NCBI RefSeq assembly: GCF_003254275.1
Contig: NZ_QKZK01000028.1
Coordinates: 1-49,936 of the forward strand
Source of the DNA: Breznakibacter xylanolyticus
Lineage (GTDB): Bacteria > Bacteroidota > Bacteroidia > Bacteroidales > Marinilabiliaceae
Direction: 5' to 3'
DNA length: 49,936 nt
The notes beneath the pieces were generated by a model. It had not been told where the DNA came from, searched no databases, and worked only from the letters and a program-made list of their open reading frames with translations. Numbering within the stretch: the stretch's first letter is position 1; the number at the start of each line of letters is the position of its first letter. Positions 14,548 through 23,287 of the stretch are shown here, piece after piece. The position numbers and the translations under genes were made by a program.

Positions 14548-15681
14548 ATGAACTATCTGATTCGCGATTTATCGCAAAGCATCATCCGGAAACTACAACC
14601 CAACAAGGTTATCATCATTTTTGGAGCCCGCCGGGTGGGCAAAACAGTGCTGGTGAAAGAAATTCTCACCCAACTCAACGAGCCGGTTCTGTCCCTCAAT
14701 GGCGAGGACATCAACGTACACGACAAACTGGCCATCCGTAGCATTGAAAACTACAAACAAATCATCGGCTCGTACCGGCTGCTTTACATTGATGAAGCCC
14801 AAAAGATTCCGGACATTGGACAAAAACTCAAACTGATGATTGATGAAATCGAAGGGCTGAAGATTATCGTTTCCGGCTCCTCGTCACTCGACATCCATAA
14901 AGAAGCCGGCGAACCGCTCACCGGGCGTAAGTACTCTTTTAACCTGTTTCCGCTTTGCGAAAATGAGTACAACCAGGTAGAGAACAGCATCTCCAAAACA
15001 GACAAACTGAGGGAACGACTTGTTTTTGGGAACTATCCCGAATTATTGCAACTTCCCGACAGAACCGACAAAATTGATTACCTGAATGAGATGGTCAGCT
15101 CCTATCTGCTCAAAGATATTTTGGTGTACGAAAGCATCAAGAACTCGCAAAAGATCTTCAACCTGTTGCGCCTGATTGCCTTTCAGATTGGCGAAGAAGT
15201 GTCGCTGCAAGAATTGGGAAATCAGCTGGGCATCAGCAAAAACACTGTAAAGAAGTACCTAGACCTCCTCACCAAGGTTTTCATTCTCCACAAAGTGGAA
15301 GGTTTTAGTCGAAACCTAAGGAAAGAAATCACGAAAAACGCAAGGTGGTACTTCATCGACAATGGCATCCGAAATGCGGTCATCGCCAACTTCAACCCCT
15401 TGGAAGCACGCAATGACATTGGGGCTTTATGGGAAAACTACATCATCGGCGAACGGCTTAAACATCAGGAGTACCGCCGCATCATTTCAAACAACTATTT
15501 CTGGAGAACCTACGAGCAACAAGAAGTCGACTGGGTGGAAGAGAGAGACGGAGCATTGTTTGGGTATGAGTTCAAATGGCAGGAAAACAAGGTCAAAATT
15601 CCGTCACAATGGAAAAGCGCCTATCCCGATGCCTCTTTCGAAGTCATCAACAAAGACAATTTTGGGGAATGGCTCAAATAA
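14548..15681 (+). CDS. AAA-type ATPase with DUF4143 domain
   Basis: This 377-residue protein combines an AAA_14 ATPase domain and a C-terminal DUF4143 domain. Walker A is GARRVGKT at residues 26-33, Walker B is LLYIDEAQ near residue 80, and sensor-like VSGSSS follows. A winged-helix segment lies in the middle (VSLQELGNQLGISKNTVKKY), and the DUF4143 part shows the nuclease-like pattern W-x-N...ER...YFWRTYEQQEVDWV...YEFKW. These ATPases are very common and mobile in Bacteroidetes and Archaea; their function is not established. I prefer the ATG at 14548 over a TTG at 14524. The gene stands alone between two copies of the same 35-nt palindrome, which suggests insertion as a unit. Confidence 0.88.
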   Translation: MNYLIRDLSQSIIRKLQPNKVIIIFGARRVGKTVLVKEILTQLNEPVLSLNGEDINVHDKLAIRSIENYKQIIGSYRLLYIDEAQKIPDIGQKLKLMIDEIEGLKIIVSGSSSLDIHKEAGEPLTGRKYSFNLFPLCENEYNQVENSISKTDKLRERLVFGNYPELLQLPDRTDKIDYLNEMVSSYLLKDILVYESIKNSQKIFNLLRLIAFQIGEEVSLQELGNQLGISKNTVKKYLDLLTKVFILHKVEGFSRNLRKEITKNARWYFIDNGIRNAVIANFNPLEARNDIGALWENYIIGERLKHQEYRRIISNNYFWRTYEQQEVDWVEERDGALFGYEFKWQENKVKIPSQWKSAYPDASFEVINKDNFGEWLK

Positions 15682-15701
15682 CGCAATGACACATCTTCAC
15701 T

Positions 15702-15736
15702 TAAACCTTCGAGGTTTTAAAAACCTCGAAGGTTTA
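15702..15736. repeat. 35-nt palindrome, right copy
   Basis: TAAACCTTCGAGGTTTT (15702-15718) is perfectly complementary to AAAACCTCGAAGGTTTA (15720-15736) around a single A. It lies between the convergent ends of the DUF4143 gene and uvrA, so it may serve as a two-way terminator. Confidence 0.85.
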
Positions 15737-15744
15737 GAAATAGA

Positions 15745-18603
15745 TTACCGCTTCAACTCGTCCCTCAGGAACTGAGCCGTGTAACTTTCGGCATTGAGCG
15801 CCACCTCTTCGGGTGTGCCAACACAAAGCACCTGCCCGCCGTTACGCCCCCCATCCTTGCCAATATCGATGATGTGGTCGGCCACTTTAATGACGTCGAG
15901 GTTGTGCTCAATCACCACCACGGTATTGCCCTTGTCCACCAGTTTTTGCAGCACGTCCAACAGGGCGCGGATATCCTCAAAATGAAGGCCGGTGGTGGGT
16001 TCATCCAAGATGTAAATGGTTTTACCGGTGTCCTTTTTGGCCAGTTCGGTGGCCAGCTTCACGCGCTGACTCTCACCCCCCGACAGCGTGGTGGATGGCT
16101 GCCCCAGGGTGACATACCCCAGCCCCACATCCTGCAACACCTTTACTTTACCATATATAGAGGGGATGTTTTCAAAAAACACCACCGCTTTGTCGATGGT
16201 CATGTCCAGCACATCGCTGATAGACTTGCCCTTGAAGCGCACCTCCAGCGTTTCACGGTTGTAGCGTTTGCCATCGCAATCGGGGCATTTGACCATCACA
16301 TCGGGCAAAAAGTTCATCTCGATGAGCTGATAGCCGCCCCCCTTGCAGGTTTCGCAGCGCCCCCCCGACACGTTAAACGAAAAGCGCCCGGGCTTGTAGG
16401 CACGTATCTTGGCCTCGGGCAGCTCGGTAAAGAGCTTACGTATCTCGTCAAAAATCTTGGTGTAAGTGGCAGGGTTCGATCGGGGTGTGCGTCCCAGCGG
16501 CGCCTGATCCACATCTACCACCTTATCGAGAAACTCGAGCCCCTCCACGGCATCGTAGGGCAAGGGGTCTTTCACCGAATGGTAAATGTGCTGATTGAGG
16601 ATGGGATAAAGCGTTTCGTTGATGAGCGTCGACTTGCCGCTGCCCGACACCCCGGTAACGCAAATGAGTTTGTTGAGCGGAAAACTGACCGTGATGTTTT
16701 TAAGGTTGTTGCCGCGAGCCCCGCGAATCACCAACTCTTTGCCACTCCCCTGTCGACGCTGCGAGGGCACCTCAATGGCGACTTCGTTGCGCAGATATTT
16801 TGACGTGAGTGATTGTCCCTGCAAGAGCTGCATGGGCGTGCCGCAGCCCACCACCTCGCCCCCGTGAATGCCGGCACGCGGCCCCATGTCGATGACATAG
16901 TCGGCGGCCATCATCATGTCGCGGTCGTGCTCCACCACCAGCACCGAGTTGCCGGTGTCGCGCAGTTGCGACAGGGAATGAATGAGCTTGTGATTGTCCT
17001 TTTGATGAAGACCAATGCTGGGCTCGTCGAGGATGTAAAGCACATTCACCAGCTGTGAGCCAATTTGCGTGGCCAGGCGGATGCGCTGACTCTCCCCTCC
17101 GGACAAGGTCGCTGCACTGCGATTAAGTGCCAGGTAATCGAGCCCTACATCGAGCATAAAGCCCAGGCGGCTGCGTATTTCTTTGAGAATTTCGACGGCA
17201 ATAGCACGTTGCTTGGGATTCATGCGATCTTCAACCCCCACAAACCACTCAGCCAGCACCGACAAATCCATCTCGGCCAATTCGGCAATGTTTTTATCGG
17301 CAATACGAAAATGCAACGCTTCGCGATTGAGGCGCTGACCTTTGCACTCGGGACATTTGCAGGTGCGGATAAACTGACCGGCCCATTTGCGCGCCTTCTC
17401 TGAGGTGTCGTTGTCCTGCTGCTCAACAATGTATTTCACCACGCCTTCAAAACTCATAAAGTAATTGGAATTGACTCCCAAGGGCGTGTTTTTGATGGTG
17501 AGCGGCTCGCTGGAGCCATGCAGAATCATCTCGATGGCCTCATCGGGAATCTCCTCGATGGGCGTTTTGAGCGTGAAGCCAAACTTTTCGGCAATGGCTT
17601 CGATTTGCCAAAAGATAAGCGAGTTTTTATGTTTGCCCAACGGCACAATGCCGCCATTGTAAATATTATCCTTGGTATCGGGGATGATTTTTGAGAAATC
17701 GACCTCATCGACCTCGCCAAGCCCTTTACACTTGGGACAAGCCCCTTGTGGCGAGTTGAACGAAAAGGAGTGGGGCGCCGGTTCGTTGTACGACAACCCG
17801 GTGGTGGGGCACATGAGCATGCGACTGTAGTAGCGCCCCTCGTTGGTCTCTTTGTCCACCACCATCATCACACCCTTGCCATGTTTCATGGCCAATTTAA
17901 TGGAGTCACTCAGGCGTTTGGCATCATCGCGGGTCACCTCCATGCGGTCAATCACCAGCTCAATGAAGTGCGTTTTGTAACGATCCACCTTCATGCCGTA
18001 CACCACCTCTTTGATTTGCCCATCGACCCGCACGTGCAGAAACCCTTTTTTACGCACCTGCTCAAACAGTTCTTTATAATGTCCCTTTCGTCCCTTCACC
18101 AATGGCGATAACAGGTACACCTTGCGATTTTCAAACTTGTCGAAAATCAAATTAAGGATTTGTTCGTCAGTGTATTTCACCATCAACTCGCCGGTCTCGA
18201 ATGAGTATGCATCGCCGGCGCGGGCATACAGCAAACGCAAAAAGTCGTATATCTCGGTGATGGTGCCCACCGTTGATCGCGGGTTTTTGCCGGTGGTTTT
18301 TTGTTCGATGGAAATCACGGGGCTCAAACCCGTGATGCGATCCACATCGGGACGCTCCATGCCCCCGAGAAACTGACGCGCATAGGCCGAAAAGGTCTCC
18401 AGATAACGACGCTGCCCCTCAGCATAAATGGTGTCGAATGCCAGCGACGACTTGCCGCTACCACTCAACCCGGTAATGACCACCAACTGGTTGCGAGGAA
18501 TGGTGATGTCAATGTTTTTTAAGTTGTGAACCCGAGCGCCAAAGACTTCAATGGAGTCGTCGTCGGGTTGCGCAGTGGTGGATGAAATGCCGTTTTCTTT
18601 CAC
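15745..18603 (-). CDS. uvrA: Excinuclease ABC subunit A
   Basis: This 952-residue ATPase is the damage-recognition subunit of nucleotide excision repair, loading UvrB on DNA. Two ABC ATPase modules are visible: the first Walker A is GLSGSGKSSLAFDT, the second GVSGSGKSTLINET. Both signature motifs are present (LSGGESQRIRLATQIGSQL and LSGGESQRVKLATEL), as are zinc-module cysteines CPKCKGLG, CKCPECKG, CETCKGGG and CPDCDG. Length is typical. The start is a GTG at 18603; no ATG lies near the conserved N-terminus. A TATCTTTG element at 18624-18631 is a good -7 box 20 bp upstream. The gene is convergent with the DUF4143 gene. Confidence 0.97.
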   Translation of the reverse strand: MKENGISSTTAQPDDDSIEVFGARVHNLKNIDITIPRNQLVVITGLSGSGKSSLAFDTIYAEGQRRYLETFSAYARQFLGGMERPDVDRITGLSPVISIEQKTTGKNPRSTVGTITEIYDFLRLLYARAGDAYSFETGELMVKYTDEQILNLIFDKFENRKVYLLSPLVKGRKGHYKELFEQVRKKGFLHVRVDGQIKEVVYGMKVDRYKTHFIELVIDRMEVTRDDAKRLSDSIKLAMKHGKGVMMVVDKETNEGRYYSRMLMCPTTGLSYNEPAPHSFSFNSPQGACPKCKGLGEVDEVDFSKIIPDTKDNIYNGGIVPLGKHKNSLIFWQIEAIAEKFGFTLKTPIEEIPDEAIEMILHGSSEPLTIKNTPLGVNSNYFMSFEGVVKYIVEQQDNDTSEKARKWAGQFIRTCKCPECKGQRLNREALHFRIADKNIAELAEMDLSVLAEWFVGVEDRMNPKQRAIAVEILKEIRSRLGFMLDVGLDYLALNRSAATLSGGESQRIRLATQIGSQLVNVLYILDEPSIGLHQKDNHKLIHSLSQLRDTGNSVLVVEHDRDMMMAADYVIDMGPRAGIHGGEVVGCGTPMQLLQGQSLTSKYLRNEVAIEVPSQRRQGSGKELVIRGARGNNLKNITVSFPLNKLICVTGVSGSGKSTLINETLYPILNQHIYHSVKDPLPYDAVEGLEFLDKVVDVDQAPLGRTPRSNPATYTKIFDEIRKLFTELPEAKIRAYKPGRFSFNVSGGRCETCKGGGYQLIEMNFLPDVMVKCPDCDGKRYNRETLEVRFKGKSISDVLDMTIDKAVVFFENIPSIYGKVKVLQDVGLGYVTLGQPSTTLSGGESQRVKLATELAKKDTGKTIYILDEPTTGLHFEDIRALLDVLQKLVDKGNTVVVIEHNLDVIKVADHIIDIGKDGGRNGGQVLCVGTPEEVALNAESYTAQFLRDELKR

Positions 18604-18623
18604 GTTCGTGACTGTTGAATGGG

Positions 18624-18631
18624 CAAAGATA
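18624..18631 (-). promoter_or_regulatory. -7 promoter element of uvrA
   Basis: TATCTTTG on the minus strand fits TAnnTTTG exactly. The expected -33 position falls in the T-run of the upstream terminator (no TTG there), so the promoter is incomplete by sequence. Confidence 0.45.
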
Positions 18632-18647
18632 ACATTCCGGCATGGGA

Positions 18648-18672
18648 TAAAAAAAGGGGCCTAAGCCCCTTT
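18648..18672 (-). terminator. Rho-independent terminator after the DUF2795 gene
   Basis: On the minus strand AAAGGGGC (18672-18665), loop TTAG, GCCCCTTT (18660-18653) followed by a T-run. It lies 10 bp past the DUF2795 stop codon. Confidence 0.9.
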
Positions 18673-18680
18673 CTATTTTT

Positions 18681-18902
18681 TTAATACTCATCTTCATTAA
18701 AGAAGAAATCATCCTTACTGGGATAATCCGGCCAGATGTCTTCGATACTTTCGTAAATCTCGCCTTCATCTTCAATTTCCTGAAGGTTTTCTATCACCTC
18801 CAAAGGAGCACCGCTCCGAATGGCGAAATCAATCAATTCATCTTTCGATGCGGGCCATGGTGCGTCTTCCAGCTTGGAAGCCAATTCTAATGTCCAGTAC
18901 AT
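18681..18902 (-). CDS. DUF2795 domain protein
   Basis: This 73-residue acidic protein opens with MYWTLELASKLEDAPWPASK and continues with a helical repeat ELIDFAIRSGAPLEVIENLQEI, ending in a very acidic tail (WPDYPSK then FFFNEDEY). The sequence is one I recall as nearly invariant across Bacteroidetes, where it is annotated DUF2795. Related domains in other phyla resemble small DNA- or protein-binding folds; no activity is established. It is a single-gene unit: a variant -7 box TATCTTCG (18956-18963) lies upstream and a strong terminator directly downstream. Confidence 0.9.
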   Translation of the reverse strand: MYWTLELASKLEDAPWPASKDELIDFAIRSGAPLEVIENLQEIEDEGEIYESIEDIWPDYPSKDDFFFNEDEY

Positions 18903-18976
18903 AGTGGGATATTTAACGTTGGTTATTATTATTTATCAATAAGACTGATCATTGGCGAAGATAGTAAAAAAACAAT

Positions 18977-19540
18977 TTAACGCTTCACCGGCACCCAAGG
19001 AATTTCATCAACCTGAAAATAATTTGTCAAATGACGTGACAGCACAAAGAAATAATCCGATAACCGATTCAGAAACACCAAAATCCATCCCTCCACGGGA
19101 AACTCATCATTGAGACGCATCACGCACCGTTCGGCACGCCGACAAACCGTACGAACAATATGCGCCGCCGCCACCGCCGGATGACCACCAGGCAAGACAA
19201 AATATTTCAAAGGCGGCAAGTCATTCTCCAGTCGATCCATCTCTTCTTCGAGACGCTGGGTCAGGGCATCATCACCAATCAATTGCTGCTTCATGTCGGA
19301 AGCGGCATCATCGGTCGCCAGCCAGGCTCCCACCACAAACAACTGATTTTGGATGTCGTAAATCATCTTTTTCACATCCTCGGGCACCGGATACGACCAT
19401 ATCATGCCAATGTATGCATTCAACTCATCAATGGTGCCGTAGGCCTCCAGCCGAATGTGCTGTTTGGGTACGCGCGTGCCGCCAATAAGGCTCGTTTGTC
19501 CTTTATCGCCGGTTTTGGTATAGACAAGACTTTTTTTCAT
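18977..19540 (-). CDS. ATP:cob(I)alamin adenosyltransferase, PduO type
   Basis: This 187-residue enzyme transfers the adenosyl group of ATP to cob(I)alamin to make coenzyme B12. The N-terminal ATP-binding motif TKTGDKGQTSLIGG is present, followed by the EAYGTIDELNAYIG helix and the C-terminal RTVCRRAERCVMRL motif with the arginines that contact ATP. Length fits the PduO-type/MMAB family. No other cobalamin gene is adjacent, and I see no cobalamin riboswitch upstream. A likely user would be methylmalonyl-CoA mutase elsewhere in the genome. Confidence 0.95.
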   Translation of the reverse strand: MKKSLVYTKTGDKGQTSLIGGTRVPKQHIRLEAYGTIDELNAYIGMIWSYPVPEDVKKMIYDIQNQLFVVGAWLATDDAASDMKQQLIGDDALTQRLEEEMDRLENDLPPLKYFVLPGGHPAVAAAHIVRTVCRRAERCVMRLNDEFPVEGWILVFLNRLSDYFFVLSRHLTNYFQVDEIPWVPVKR

Positions 19541-19671
19541 TGCTTAAAATATTAAATGCCCCCTAAATCCCCCAACGGGGGCCTTAAAGAAGCATGCCAC
19601 TATTTGATGTTATTCTTTGCCACTCTCTCGCTTTGCCACTTTGAAACTTTCTTCCTCTGCCACTCTCTTCC
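19541..19671. other. Repeat-rich spacer
   Basis: This spacer has a CCCCC-AAC-GGGGG hairpin (about 19569-19581) and three irregular repeats of a TTTGCCACT/CTGCCACTCTC unit (19616-19670). No gene is visible. The hairpin may terminate the methyltransferase transcript. Confidence 0.45.
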
Positions 19672-20433
19672 TCAAAACCTCACCACGAAATGTTGCTTGA
19701 GACATTCGCGGCGCAAAAACACCAAACCCACGTGAAAGGTATCGATAGACACCGTTACCCGGGGATGCTCGCAAATGGTTCGCCAGGCCGCCTCCATCCC
19801 TTCCGACCAATGAATGTCGTGAAAGGCCAGCACCGTGTTGTTGTGAGCATATTCGAGACACTGCTCAAAATATTGCAAAGTGGGTGCCTGCTGATGATTT
19901 CCATCAACAAACACAAAATCGACACGCCCCATTTCGCGCAACACCCCGGGCAGAGCGACATCAAAATCGCCCTGTCGCAACTCGACGCGTTTCAGCCCCA
20001 GCAACTCGAAGGTTTTTCGAGCGACATCTTGTGCTGCACCAGAATGGTCAATAGAATAAACGCATGCCTGTTTGTTGGGCATTGCCAAATAGAGCGTGCT
20101 GATCCCCAGCGATGTTCCCAATTCGAGAATGTTGGCGGGCGCAAATTCTCTCACCAAACGAAACAACAATTCTCCATGTTTTGTTCCAATGGCACTCCTC
20201 CGTGCTACCCGAGCTACAGTTGTCGTTCCCCCCACGGGAAGCGTCATCTCAGAACAATCACTTCGAAATCTCTGACGTACCTCATTAATAACATCAAAAG
20301 CGTAGTACCGATGAGTTTGGCAAAACAGATCGTGAACCAGTCGAAACACAAAAGGACTGTGAATGCCATGTCCTTTATAATGACGAGCCTTGAACAAATG
20401 AGCAACAAAACGTTTGGCAATAAAAAAATTCAT
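19672..20433 (-). CDS. Class I SAM-dependent methyltransferase
   Basis: This 253-residue protein has the Rossmann-type methyltransferase core. Motif I is ILELGTSLGISTLYLA (about residues 97-112), an acidic ribose contact follows in VYSIDHSG, and the post-core segment is VDFVFVDGNH. The arrangement is that of the O-methyltransferase/cephalosporin-hydroxylase-like Methyltransf_24 group. An N-terminal extension (GHGIHSPFVFRLVHDLF) with a G-H-G-I-H-S-P-F motif is typical of a Bacteroidetes subfamily whose substrate is unknown. A TATCTTCG element lies about 20 bp upstream (20455-20462). It is divergent from the small lipoprotein gene. Confidence 0.85.
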   Translation of the reverse strand: MNFFIAKRFVAHLFKARHYKGHGIHSPFVFRLVHDLFCQTHRYYAFDVINEVRQRFRSDCSEMTLPVGGTTTVARVARRSAIGTKHGELLFRLVREFAPANILELGTSLGISTLYLAMPNKQACVYSIDHSGAAQDVARKTFELLGLKRVELRQGDFDVALPGVLREMGRVDFVFVDGNHQQAPTLQYFEQCLEYAHNNTVLAFHDIHWSEGMEAAWRTICEHPRVTVSIDTFHVGLVFLRRECLKQHFVVRF

Positions 20434-20652
20434 AGATGCGAAAATTGGGCTTCACGAAGATAGCCGATTTTCGGCATCCCCCATTTCATAAGGCCTCAAA
20501 ATAAAGAACACCACACCTAATCATCAATAACCAAACACAAACGCATCATTTTATTGAAAACTTTTTGTGATGATTTTTTCATATTAAACTTAAATCATTT
20601 ATCTTGCGCCCTGTTTTTAACACTATTATTCAAACCCATAAATCTGTTAAAC

Positions 20653-20826
20653 ATGAAAAAGTTCATTGCTGCTTTTGCTATTGCTGTTGCTGCTGTTGCT
20701 TGTGCCGGAAACCAGGCTCCTAAAACTGAAGCTGTTGATTCTACTGCTGTTGCTCCTGTTGAAGAAGTTGCTGCTGTTGACACAACTGTTGCTGCTCCCG
20801 TTGATTCAACTGTTGCTGCTCAGTAA
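20653..20826 (+). CDS. Small Ala/Val-rich lipoprotein
   Basis: This 57-residue precursor starts at the ATG at 20653 (MKKFIAAFAIAVAAVAC). The frame extends upstream to 20554, but the signal sequence clearly begins here. The lipobox cysteine is residue 17, leaving a mature peptide of 41 residues rich in Ala, Val, Thr, Asp and Pro, with a repeated VDSTVA/VDTTVAAPVDSTVAAQ pattern and no predicted fold. Codons are nearly all GCT and GTT, as in the lipoprotein at 2870, pointing to high expression. It has its own terminator. I do not know a function. Confidence 0.75.
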   Translation: MKKFIAAFAIAVAAVACAGNQAPKTEAVDSTAVAPVEEVAAVDTTVAAPVDSTVAAQ

Positions 20827-20851
20827 TTATACGAATAGCACCAAAAAGCCT

Positions 20852-20880
20852 AACCGTTCCGAAAGGGACGGTTTTTTTTT
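20852..20880 (+). terminator. Rho-independent terminator with GAAA tetraloop
   Basis: AACCGTTCC, loop GAAA, GGGACGGTT and then nine T. It ends the small lipoprotein transcript. Confidence 0.93.
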
Positions 20881-20896
20881 GCCCAAATATTAACGT

Positions 20897-20904
20897 TATT
20901 TTTG
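20897..20904 (+). promoter_or_regulatory. -7 promoter element of recG
   Basis: TATTTTTG fits TAnnTTTG exactly and lies 35 bp before the recG ATG. The -33 region overlaps the T-run of the preceding terminator. Confidence 0.45.
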
Positions 20905-20939
20905 CCCCACGAACCGACCAGACAGTTTTTCTCATCGCC

Positions 20940-23039
20940 ATGTCCGAACTATCGGCACTACACATCATGTACTTGCAAGGGGTTGGCCCCAAAAAAGCCG
21001 ATCTGTTGAAAACGGAGCTTAAGATGGTTTCGTTCGAAGACCTCATATACTACTTTCCCTACAAGTACATCGACCGCAGCCGCATTTACGCCATCCGCGA
21101 GCTGACCGGCAACATGCCCTACATACAGGTAAAAGCCAAAATCAGCACTCCGCAACCCGTGGGCGACGGACGCAGCAAACGATTGGTGGCCAAAGCCTCC
21201 GACGGCACCGGCATATTGGAATTGGTGTGGTTTAAAAGCAACAAATACATCAGCGATCAAATTGACCCGACAGCCGAATACATCATTTTTGGCAAACCGG
21301 GAGTGTTCAACGGCACCATCAACGTGGTGCACCCCGAGCTCGAACGCCTCAAAGCCGACACCCCACGCATCGAAATCGGCCTGATGCCCCACTACAACAC
21401 CACCGAAAAAATGAAATCGGGCTTTCTGAATTCGAAAGCCATCCACAAACTGCAACACACCGTTTTTCAGGCCTTCAAGGGTAGGATACCCGAAACCCTG
21501 CCTGCCCACTTCATTCACAAACACCGGCTAATGCTGCTGGACGATGCCTTGCGCAACATCCACTTCCCAACCGACATGGTCACGCTCGAAAAGGCGCAAT
21601 TTCGCCTCAAATTCGAAGAGCTCTTTTACATACAGCTCAACATCCTGAAGCTAAAAAACCAGCGCACCTTTTCTGTACAAGGACATCTCTTCCCGGTGGT
21701 GGGACATTTTTTCAATACTTTTTACAACGAAAAACTACCCTTTGAACTGACCAACGCCCAAAAACGTGTCATCAAAGAAATACGGCGCGACATGGGCAGC
21801 GGCCGACAAATGAACCGACTGCTACAGGGGGATGTGGGCAGTGGAAAAACGTTGGTGGCTCTCATGGTGATGCTCATTGCCTGCGACAACCTGTTTCAGG
21901 CCTGCTTGATGGCTCCTACCGAAATTTTGGCCACACAACACTATCAATCCATCACTCAACTCACGGCAGGAATGGGCATTAACGTCGCGTTACTTACCGG
22001 CTCCACCAAGAAACGCGACCGCGAAATATTATCTCAACAACTGTTATCGGGCGAGCTGCACATGCTCATCGGCACCCATGCCCTGATTGAGGAACACGTG
22101 CAATTTCAAAACCTGGGACTGGTCATCATCGACGAACAACACCGCTTTGGCGTGGCACAACGGGCACGACTCTGGAAGAAAAACATTCACCCCCCACACG
22201 TGCTGGTGATGACAGCAACACCCATTCCCCGCACACTGGCCATGACCATGTACGGCGACCTGGATGTATCGGTCATTGACGAGCTCCCCCCCGGCCGCAA
22301 ACCCATTGAAACGGTACACTATTTTCATAACCGCCGAAACAACCTCAACCGATTTATCCGCGAGCAAATCAGCAAAGGACGGCAAGCCTACGTGGTGTTT
22401 CCTCTGATTGATGAATCAGAAAAAGTCGACTTCAAAAATCTCACCGAAGGTTACGACTACATGCAAAAGGCCTTCCCAGAATTTACCACCTGCATGGTAC
22501 ACGGTAAAATGCGCCCCGCCGAAAAGGATGCGGCCATGCAAGAGTTCATCAGCGGACGTGCCCACATCATGGTGGCCACCACGGTGATTGAAGTGGGCGT
22601 TAACGTCCCGAACGCTTCGGTGATGGTCATCGAAAGTGCCGAACGCTTTGGTCTGTCACAACTTCACCAGCTGCGCGGACGTGTGGGACGCGGTGCCGAA
22701 CAGAGCTACTGCATCCTGATGACTTCTCCCAAACTGGGCGACGACACCCGCAAACGCATGGAAATCATGACCCGCACCAACGACGGTTTCGAAATTGCCG
22801 AAGCCGACCTCAAGCTACGCGGCCCTGGTGATTTGGAAGGCACTCAGCAATCGGGTCTCCCCTTTGAATTGAAAATCGCCAACCTGGGACGCGACCAACT
22901 CATTCTGCAACAAGCCAGACAGGCTGCCCGTGACATTCTCGACACCGACCCAATGCTTGAACATCCCGAAAATCACATCCTCACCAAGCAACTCACCAAA
23001 TTGGCTCGCCAAAAGATGAACTGGAGCATGATTAGCTGA
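20940..23039 (+). CDS. recG: ATP-dependent DNA helicase RecG
   Basis: This 699-residue helicase remodels stalled replication forks and branch-migrates Holliday junctions. It has the N-terminal wedge with OB fold (about 60-160: YIQVKAKISTPQPVGDGRSKRLVAKASDGTG is split over that region), then the SF2 helicase core. Walker A is GDVGSGKT near residue 297, motif II is DEQH near 395, motif III is TATPIPRT, and motif VI reads QLRGRVGRG. The C-terminal RecG lock (EIAEADLKLRGPGDLEGTQQSG) is present. Length and motifs are normal. It stands alone, with the small lipoprotein unit upstream. Confidence 0.97.
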   Translation: MSELSALHIMYLQGVGPKKADLLKTELKMVSFEDLIYYFPYKYIDRSRIYAIRELTGNMPYIQVKAKISTPQPVGDGRSKRLVAKASDGTGILELVWFKSNKYISDQIDPTAEYIIFGKPGVFNGTINVVHPELERLKADTPRIEIGLMPHYNTTEKMKSGFLNSKAIHKLQHTVFQAFKGRIPETLPAHFIHKHRLMLLDDALRNIHFPTDMVTLEKAQFRLKFEELFYIQLNILKLKNQRTFSVQGHLFPVVGHFFNTFYNEKLPFELTNAQKRVIKEIRRDMGSGRQMNRLLQGDVGSGKTLVALMVMLIACDNLFQACLMAPTEILATQHYQSITQLTAGMGINVALLTGSTKKRDREILSQQLLSGELHMLIGTHALIEEHVQFQNLGLVIIDEQHRFGVAQRARLWKKNIHPPHVLVMTATPIPRTLAMTMYGDLDVSVIDELPPGRKPIETVHYFHNRRNNLNRFIREQISKGRQAYVVFPLIDESEKVDFKNLTEGYDYMQKAFPEFTTCMVHGKMRPAEKDAAMQEFISGRAHIMVATTVIEVGVNVPNASVMVIESAERFGLSQLHQLRGRVGRGAEQSYCILMTSPKLGDDTRKRMEIMTRTNDGFEIAEADLKLRGPGDLEGTQQSGLPFELKIANLGRDQLILQQARQAARDILDTDPMLEHPENHILTKQLTKLARQKMNWSMIS

Positions 23040-23173
23040 CTAAACAAAAAACCAACCTTTCTGCCACGTTCACATGCACGTTTCTCTTGTGATTTGTCAT
23101 TTTTAAATGGCAAAATTTGTTCAAAAAAGAGTGATTTTTCGTTCGAAAGTGTAAAAATAAACAACCATTACCA

Positions 23174-23197
23174 CACTCAATGACTGCAAATTGAGTG
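23174..23197. promoter_or_regulatory. Operator-like inverted repeat upstream of the rnf promoter
   Basis: CACTCAAT, 8-nt spacer, ATTGAGTG: a perfect 8-bp dyad about 55 bp upstream of the -33 element. Its position fits an activator or repressor site; the binding protein is unknown. Confidence 0.35.
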
Positions 23198-23250
23198 AGA
23201 AAACGTCGGAATTATTTTTATTCATTCCAAAGAAAAATTAAAGACAAACG

Positions 23251-23281
23251 TTTGCACAATTCCACCTTTCATCTACTTTTG
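23251..23281 (+). promoter_or_regulatory. Consensus promoter of the rnf operon
   Basis: TTTG (23251-23254), 19 nt, TACTTTTG (23274-23281). This is an exact match to the Bacteroidetes primary-sigma form TTTG-N19-TAnnTTTG. The palindrome CAAACGTTTG overlaps the -33 box. Predicted transcription starts near 23288. Confidence 0.75.
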
Positions 23282-23287
23282 ATTTAT

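Noticed and set aside
14462-15736. CRISPR-like or insertion-sequence reading of the paired palindromes
   Set aside because: Only two copies, 1.2 kb apart, with no spacer array; the gene between them is an ATPase, not a transposase.
15874-16803. 309-codon frame antisense to uvrA
   Set aside because: uvrA has all its motifs; the antisense translation is low-complexity and motif-free.
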